DNA from: Brachionus rotundiformis
Lineage: Eukaryota > Rotifera > Eurotatoria > Ploima > Brachionidae
Assembly (NCBI GenBank): GCA_016802295.1
Contig: JAESIW010000137.1
Span: 6,627,302 to 6,691,301 of the forward strand
Direction of reading: 5' to 3'
Length of the DNA: 64,000 nt
Each line of letters starts with the position of its first letter. Position 1 is the stretch's first letter. The translations under genes and the position numbers were made by a program. Below, in pieces: positions 57,700 through 64,000 of the stretch. The notes beneath the pieces were generated by a model. It searched no databases. It was not told where the DNA came from and saw only the letters and a list, made by a program, of their open reading frames with translations.

Positions 57700-58045
57700 T
57701 AAAGAAATGGGAACTCATACAGACATTAAGAATAGACTTGCAAGAGCAAAAGGAGTATTTGCTAGACTGCTAAACCAGACTGGAAATCAAACTACTACAG
57801 CAAGAAAGCAAAAATTAATGTAGTGAGAGCAACAGTGATGTATGGAAATGAATGCTGGGGAGTGTCTGGGTTGGATAGAAAAATGTTGCTATAAGACATT
57901 GTCAAACGATGAACTATGTAGAAGAACCAAGTCAGTAATGAAAGACTACAGTGACTTGAACATGTACTTAGAATGAAAAGAGTACGAAAACCAAAAAGAG
58001 CTCTTCAATGGACACTTCGATGGCGAAGAAAGGTAGGAAGACAGC
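57700..58045 (+). pseudogene. LINE RT tail, RTE/craniate-type
   Basis: Pieces read NRLARAKGVFARLL, then KINVVRATVMYGNECWGVSG and LEHVLRMKRVRKPKRALQW, typical of the end of endonuclease/RT elements. Interrupted by stops. A related LEHVLRMKRIRKP piece is at 62885-62945. Confidence 0.7.
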
Positions 58046-58711
58046 AATTGGTGAAGCAGAATCATGAATTATTAAATCAAGGACCAAATCAATCATTAAT
58101 TTCTTAATCAATTACATACCAATTATATTAATTGAATGATTGATAAAAATAAAAATAAATTAAGCAAAAAAAATGTTTAAAGATTAGGAGCTGTTATTGG
58201 GAAAAAGTGGAATGAAGCCATGAATTTTTATTAAGACAATTTTTATTTTAATAAATTTAAACAAATATATTATATTTTAGAATAATAAAAAGGTCGCTCA
58301 TGATATATAAAATAATGAATACTAACATAAAAATATTTAATAAATAACCAAATATAATAAAAAAAAACTTGGATTTCCTCCAATTATATCCTTTTTATTT
58401 TGGAAAAAAAATTAGATATGCAATAAAAAGTAAAAAATGTTTGATAAAAAAGATAATTTGAATAAAACTGACTCTTAATTACAAACTTGACAAATTTGGT
58501 AACAAAAAATAATAATTAAGTATGAAAGTAAAATTAATTTCTGAATCCAATTGGTTGCCATTTGACAATTGATAGATGGTATTTAAGTAGTGTGACTAAA
58601 TTGATTGTAAAGAATCAATAGACAAAAATAATAAAAAATTTAATTTATTGAATAAGAGAAAGTTTGAATTAATAAATAAAAAAAGTAAAGGCAAGGGTAA
58701 ATTTGGCAAAG

Positions 58712-59467
58712 ATGGAGTGCGCTCAGTGTGACAAAGAGATAAATGGTTTGATGGATGTGTATGTCGAGTTGGAAAAGAGGCTGTATCATCACAAATGCTT
58801 TGAGTGTGTGTGTTGTGGAGCTAAGTTTGTGAATGATCTGCCAATAATTGACCAAAATGGCAGATTGTACTGCACCAATGACTTTATCCATACACTAGAG
58901 TGTGCGCTGTGTTTGAAGAACTTTGACTCGAAGAGCACCATATTTAATCTGAAGGGTGAGAGCGAGCGATTGCTGGTTCACACGGAGTGTGCCAAGTGTG
59001 GCCAGTGTGGCGAGAGTGTTGGACCAAGTAGTGAGTATGTGATGGAGAAGAGTGATAGAAAATTGTGCTGTAAAAAGTGTTTTGTCCGGAGTGATGCGAT
59101 TACTAGGGTCAAGTGTATCAAGAGCATAAACCATCGTTTGAGTTCGAGACAAAAAGAGCTCTTGGCAACAAAAATAATCTCGGACAAAATAGACGTGGAA
59201 TCAGCTGTGGTGTCCGAGGAAGCGTTTGACATTTTGCTGGACACATTGTCCTCATTTGTCAAATGTTCCAAAAAGTCATTGTCAAATTACATAATAAAGC
59301 ATTTGAACAAGACCAACAGGATCAAAAAAGAGTCTACCAAATCGATTGACACACTGCTCAATGATTTGAAATCGCTGGACAAAGTAATTGCACCGCCAAA
59401 TCAGTGTCCATTTCCATTGACGATCAAGACAGATAAACAAATTTTAGTTGACACAATTAGAAAATGA
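58712..59467 (+). CDS. Two-LIM-domain protein, copy 2 (251 aa)
   Basis: Exact copy of the gene at 55262-56017, in the opposite orientation, so the two LIM genes are divergent around the spacer. About 200 bases of upstream sequence are shared (to 58510). Beyond that the spacer provides different upstream DNA for each copy, so their regulation may differ despite identical proteins. Same LIM1/LIM2 ligands and orphan C-terminus as copy 1. Confidence 0.85.
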   Translation: MECAQCDKEINGLMDVYVELEKRLYHHKCFECVCCGAKFVNDLPIIDQNGRLYCTNDFIHTLECALCLKNFDSKSTIFNLKGESERLLVHTECAKCGQCGESVGPSSEYVMEKSDRKLCCKKCFVRSDAITRVKCIKSINHRLSSRQKELLATKIISDKIDVESAVVSEEAFDILLDTLSSFVKCSKKSLSNYIIKHLNKTNRIKKESTKSIDTLLNDLKSLDKVIAPPNQCPFPLTIKTDKQILVDTIRK

Positions 59468-59902
59468 CATTTTTTAATTTTTCTTTAAAAATTTAATTTT
59501 TTTTTATTTTTACTTTAAATTCAAAATTTAATTAGAATATTTATTGATTAAGAAAAAATGGATTTTTTTATATGTTATCTAATCATTTCCTTTGTTAAAT
59601 TATCATTTAAAAACTATTAAATAAAAAGAAACAAAAATGAATGTTTATTTTTTATTTTTAAACCAAAATAAATAGAAATTAAAACCTTTTATCACTTAAA
59701 ATTCTGATTAATTATTTATAACTAGACTTTTCTATTTTCAAATTAAATAAAATAAAATTAATTTTTATTGTCAATTAATTTTTATTTCAAAAAAAAGATA
59801 AGAAAACAAAAAAAATCCTTTTTTTTTTCCAAATAAATATTTCTAAATTCTAAATTAATTTATATAATTAAATATAATTAAAAAAATCGAATTTTTGTCG
59901 AT

Positions 59903-60349
59903 TTAGAAGAATGAGCCTCCACACGAAGATCCACAGCTAGAGATTTGTGGCAATGGTAAAGGCAATGGCATTGGGAGTGGAGCTGGAGCAGAGCATGGAG
60001 AGCCACAGCTAGAAATTTGTGGCAATGGCAATGGCATTGGGAGTGGAGCTGGAGCAGAGCATGGAGAGCCACAGCTTGAAATTGGTGGCAATGGCAATGG
60101 TTCTGGAAGTGGTAGTGGCATTGGGAGTGGGGCTGGAGCAGAGCATGGAGAACCACAGCTAGAGATTTGTGGCAATGGCAATGGCATTGGGAGTGGAGCT
60201 GGAGCAGAGCATGGAGAACCACAGCTTGAAATTTGTGGCAATGATAAAGGCAATGGCATTGGAGTTGGAAGTGGAGCTGGAATATTAAATGATGGAAGGA
60301 TTGGAGCAGCGAATGAAGCGCCGAATGATGAACCACATGGAGAGCACAT
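59903..60349 (-). CDS. Cys/Pro repeat protein, long copy 2 (148 aa)
   Basis: Identical to 54380-54826, inverted, with the same four-unit repeat structure and the same TATA-like box at 60435-60441. It converges on LIM copy 2 (stop codons about 435 bases apart), mirroring the other arm. Confidence 0.65.
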   Translation of the reverse strand: MCSPCGSSFGASFAAPILPSFNIPAPLPTPMPLPLSLPQISSCGSPCSAPAPLPMPLPLPQISSCGSPCSAPAPLPMPLPLPEPLPLPPISSCGSPCSAPAPLPMPLPLPQISSCGSPCSAPAPLPMPLPLPLPQISSCGSSCGGSFF

Positions 60350-60790
60350 TTTGGTTAATTGTTATTCCTAATTTGGACAAGAGATTATTAATTGGTAAAT
60401 TGAATTTGATTCTATGTGCTCAATTTTCACTTTCATTTATAATGCTTTGCCAATCTGGCTCGGAATCACAAGACCATTAAATTTTTTTCTTTTCATTTTA
60501 CAAAAAATTTTTTTTTATCTCTTTAGAAAGTTTATGTTTATTTAATTTTAATGAATAGATAAAATAAAGTTTATTTTATTCATTTTGTTTTATTCTCAAT
60601 AATTAAAAGATATTTAAAAAATTTATTTAAAAAAATCGTTTATAATTTGGTACTCTTTAAAAGTAAAAAATCAATTATAACTTAATAAATTGTCTTATTG
60701 TCTCATTTATTTCTCATTATTTAAATCAAATAAACGTCATTATTTAACTGCTCAATACCCCATCCCAAGGTGAATGACCACCAATTTTAT

Positions 60791-63545
60791 TTAGAAATTT
60801 TTTTTCATCTTTTTATCCTCATTGTGACCAAACTTTGGCAAATTGATCGAATTTAGACCAGCATACATACTTTCAATTTCATTTATGCTCTGTTGGGTTT
60901 CATCATTCGATTTTAAAAGTCCCAACGAACTGGTCATATCAATTGGTATTGGAAAAACAATTGTGGAGTCTGTTTCGGCCGAAATCATGTTCAGTGTCTG
61001 CAGGTATCTGAGCTGGACAGCGGATGGGGTTTCGGCGAGTGTTTGTGCAGCTTCTTTGAGACATCGCGAGGCCTTCTCCTCGCCCTGGGCCGCTATCAGC
61101 TTAGACCTGGCCTCTCGGGTGGCCTCGGCCTCGGCGGCCATCACCCTTTGCATTTGTAGCGGCAAGCTCACGTCCTTGCTACAATTAAAAATTAGCTTGT
61201 TTTTTTAAGACAAATTATTTGCCTACACTTCAACTCTTTCGACAGACACTCCCCATTTGTGTGTAACCTCGTCTAAGAGTTCTTGCATAAGGTTGGCGAT
61301 CACTTCGCGCTGAGACAAAATCTCGTGCAGGGTCTTTGTGCCGAATATGTTTCGAATGGTGGTGGAGGCGAGGACCCGGGTCGAGAATTGGGCGTTCTCG
61401 ACCTGAACCACCGAGGACGTTGGGTCAATCACTTTTGTGTACACCACTGCGTCCACACTCACAGTTACCGAGTCTTTGGTCAGCACTTCTTGAGGTGGCA
61501 CATTAAATGTCTGTGTCCTCATGTCTGTTTTGATTATTGAATCTATACAAGGCAGTCTATAATTTTAAACTTAAGCCTCTTCATAAAGCTTAACAAAAAG
61601 TCATTCCAAAGCAACAAATATCTTTAATTAATTAGTCTTAATATGATTGCTGATAGGGACATGTCTCTATCAGTTAAAAGAGTAGGATGCCAAGACAACT
61701 CAATTTTATTTAACACTGTGTAAAGTAGAAATTGGCTTATTTTTTTTTTTTTAAATGTAATTTGGGAGAGACTCCCAGGCAGTTTGGAATGGAACTTAGT
61801 CCTCCCTTTCAGCCTCTTGCTTGAAAAAAACATGAAAAAAAGTTTGAATTTAAAATCAGAATAAAATAAAAATAAAAGTGTTTTGTTAGCTTGAAATTAA
61901 AAGTTGAAAGATATTGTTAAGTGAAGAAATTGGCTTATTGTTTTTGTTATATTTTTTTTATTTGCTGCGATATAAATGGTCATTTATTAATAGAGTTATT
62001 ATGTATTTCTTTAAATAGAATTAACCACAAAGTTACACTCAAAGGATCTTGCCTCCAATGTGACCAAGCTAGTCAAATTAATCAAATAAATCTTTGTTGT
62101 ACATGCCAAGAACATAGCTGAATTTGCTTAACAATGAAAAACATTCAATTCTGGTTATAAGCCACTCAAATCAGGGAAATCAGTTTTACTGGCTTAATGC
62201 CAATCCTTTTTTGTTTGTTTCTCCTAGCTATGCAAGTGCTAAGAACCTGTGTGAGAAACAAACCGTTAGATATTCTCATCCTAAACAGTTCGTTACAAGC
62301 CACTCTCTTTTCAAAAGCATGTGCGAACTTTTACTAGGCTTGGGACTAAATGAAATCTTGACTTATTGTCAATAGCAGTGTTTGTGTATATGATTTTAAT
62401 TCCTGGTCATAAAGTCATGCAGTAGTTAAAAGCAAAGAACAAAGATGCTAAAAGACCTTTTTCTCGGAATCAGTCGTACAGCTTAAGAAAATGTGAAAAG
62501 TAGCATGCAACGATTTCATTTCTTAACAAATCGAGTAGTTAATGTTTGGAATAGTACATCACCAATTCCGAATCAATCATTAATTTCAAAATTAACCTGG
62601 TCAAATGATTCAAGAAGCAGTCTAATTTATTGCCATTGCTTAGAAGAAGCTCTACTAATAAGGTCGCAGTATTATTTATTACTATTACTTGATCAGAGAG
62701 CCAAAGAGTCAGTACAAGATGGTGAACTTCAGATTGATCTTAATTGAGCTTAATTTTATTACAATTTCTATTTAAATAAAATTTGTTAATAATGAAAGCT
62801 TTTTTTTAACTTCCTAATATAATTAGTCTAAGCTGAGACATCACGTTAGAGTCAATGATTCAGTGTATCAGGAACAAAAGACTGTAATGGCTTGAACATG
62901 TACTTAGAATGAAAAGAATACGAAAACCAAACAGATCTCTATAATCGGTAAAAGTAATGACCAGATAATCTCTTTGGTCGATTACCATTAAAAGATTCAA
63001 AGATTTACCACAAAGGGTGCATTGATCAAAAGAATAGACACGACTAAAATTTGCCTCCATTGATGCGTTAACAAAAAACACGATCAATGTGTATAAAAAT
63101 CAAAACTAATTAAAACTAATATCTATATGTTGCTTTGAAGTTAACCAATCATCAGCCTAATTAATTTTATTTTTATTTTTAAATTATTTACACAAATACT
63201 AGTCCAGGTCCTTGGCTTTTGCCGCTCAGTATTCGGCCAAGTCGAAACACAATCTTATAAATAAAAATTTTAAAATTAATTTATCTATTTATTTAGTCAA
63301 TTATATTACAGCTCTTTCGTATTCTTGTACCACCTTATAAACAAATATTAAACAAGACAAAAATGAGCTGACTAATTTACCTTGAGTGCGCAGAATATAC
63401 TCAATGGAAATGTGCATACGAACAGGACATAGGACACGAGCACTATCAGGTGCTCGAAAAGACCAAAATCTCTCTGGTCTAATTTGGCGTCTTGATTTTT
63501 GCTCGATGCGGACATCGCTCTTGAATGCTGAGCCTCGTCGTACAT
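60791..63545 (-). CDS. STOM: Stomatin-family membrane scaffold protein
   Basis: Exons 63545-63381, 63333-63310, 63253-63192, 61556-61227, 61178-60791 join to 322 residues. A hydrophobic hairpin lies near residues 29-52 (FEHLIVLVSYVLFVCTFPLS). Then YERA/IVFRLGRILSG, GPGLVFVLPCIDS, and FNVPPQEVLTKDSVTVSVD of the SPFH domain, RVEVKDVSLPLQMQRVMAAE, and the IVFPIPID end. Stomatins form cholesterol-bound oligomers at the inner membrane face and tune ion channels. Exon 2 is a 24-base microexon encoding VVQEYERA. The 1,635-base intron (61557-63191) holds LINE debris. The C-terminus extends about 35 residues past the stomatin core. The first ATG (63545) is used. Confidence 0.92.
61745..61830 (-). repeat. 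Retroelement-tail-like repeat (family C)
   Basis: In the long stomatin intron. AGGCTGAAAGGGAGGA followed by GGGAGTCTCTCCCAAATT, matching the layout of 27806-27885. Confidence 0.5.
62420..62750 (+). pseudogene. LINE 3' coding tail in stomatin intron
   Basis: KRPFSRNQSYSLR, then RFHFLTNRVVNVWNS and SKLTWSNDSRSS, with a frame break between them: a decayed LINE RT end. It is antisense to the stomatin gene. Confidence 0.7.
62880..62950 (+). pseudogene. Short LINE RT fragment
   Basis: LEHVLRMKRIRKPNRS-like reading, nearly the same as the 57960-58010 fragment. Only about 20 codons remain. Confidence 0.55.
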
Positions 63546-64000
63546 TTTCCAATCAGCCAATATTTCATTAATAATTTAAAAAATATAACAAAATAAAATT
63601 CTAAATCAATAAAATTTATTTTATTAAAAAAAAAGTTAATTTTTTTATTTAATAGCTTAGTTACTTTGAAGAAAATCAAAAAGATCATTAGAACAACTCG
63701 GAAATTTGTACTCGAGTGTTATCATAATTTATTAGGAACTAAATTAGAATAAATCCGACAACTACCTTTGATTGTACAGAATTGAGTTAAATTAGCATAC
63801 AAGTGAGAGCAGGAGACCTGATAGATAGCAATAGTTTTAATTAGAGAGAAATTATTTAAAATTAGCTCCATTGAGCGGATAATATATAAAAATCGATAAT
63901 TCTCAAGTTACCAAGCACTATGGGCATTATTATAGTGATAAACAACTCTAATTAAATATGAATATAATAATTTTATATTTTGACTATGAAGTTGTCTGTT
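63546..64000. other. Upstream of stomatin, no gene seen
   Basis: AT-rich sequence containing the presumed stomatin promoter. No second gene or repeat identified up to the window edge. Confidence 0.4.

Larger units (their letters stand above)
58510..60551 (-). repeat. 2,042-bp inverted duplication, right arm
   Basis: Reverse complement of 54178-56219 with no length difference. Protein products are identical in both arms. Sequence outside both ends is unrelated. Confidence 0.95.

Noticed and set aside
61624..61833. 69-codon antisense ORF in the stomatin intron
   Set aside because: Part of a dispersed retroelement-tail-like repeat also seen near 27806.

Overview
The window is AT-rich metazoan nuclear DNA. 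Canonical animal genes (a nuclear-pore scaffold protein, an LRP12-type receptor, a calpain, stomatin, BORCS8, METTL9, NTMT1) are split by GT-AG introns. The introns fall into two size classes: 39-58 bases, or roughly 0.8-1.6 kb when they carry transposon debris. Compact genes, high AT content, RING/propeller and LRR genes, and two bacterial-type domains suggest a small invertebrate such as a rotifer. That is an inference from style, not a proven assignment. No rRNA, tRNA or CRISPR array was seen.

Layout. 1-11488 (+): ELYS/MEL-28-like nucleoporin, 5' end cut by the window edge, with transposon fragments in four introns. 11489-13960: retroelement tail, unknown repeat, foldback element. 13965-16658 (+): five-exon gene joining an N-terminal TIR-like domain to two BTRD1-like repeats. 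16990-18410: LINE remnants. 19573-21834 (+): two related small bZIP proteins with a TATA-associated short ORF between them. 23485-24192 (-): intronless HD-domain hydrolase. 24581-26027: 1.4-kb foldback element. 26494-29471 (-): RING/coiled-coil/propeller-like gene. 30838-31420 (-): LINE remnant. 32361-33200 (-): phosphatidylinositol-synthase-like enzyme. 33566-34915: four 345-bp tandem repeats, with decayed single copies elsewhere. 34958-36046 (-): METTL9. 36124-36768: TIR element with a perfect 10-bp target-site duplication and a coding-like insert. 37554-40898 (-): LRP3/10/12-type receptor. 41786-42152 (+): small secreted polybasic protein. 43435-46206 (-): calpain with an acidic Tyr-rich tail and a CaaX-like end. 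48286-50658 (-): LRR protein. 52491-53907: divergent BORCS8 and NTMT1.

54178-60551 is a near-perfect 2,042-bp inverted duplication around a 2.29-kb unique spacer. Each arm carries one two-LIM-domain gene and one Cys/Pro repeat gene. A third, shorter copy of the repeat gene lies at 52043-52267. 60791-63545 (-): stomatin with a 24-base microexon.

The genes do not form one pathway. The least-explained items are the TIR-BTRD1 protein, the palindromic LIM/repeat-protein locus, the CaaX calpain, the polybasic secreted protein, the 10-bp-TSD element and the 345-bp repeat family. Exon limits come from reading splice sites and keeping frame; for most genes the joined exon lengths sum to whole codons.
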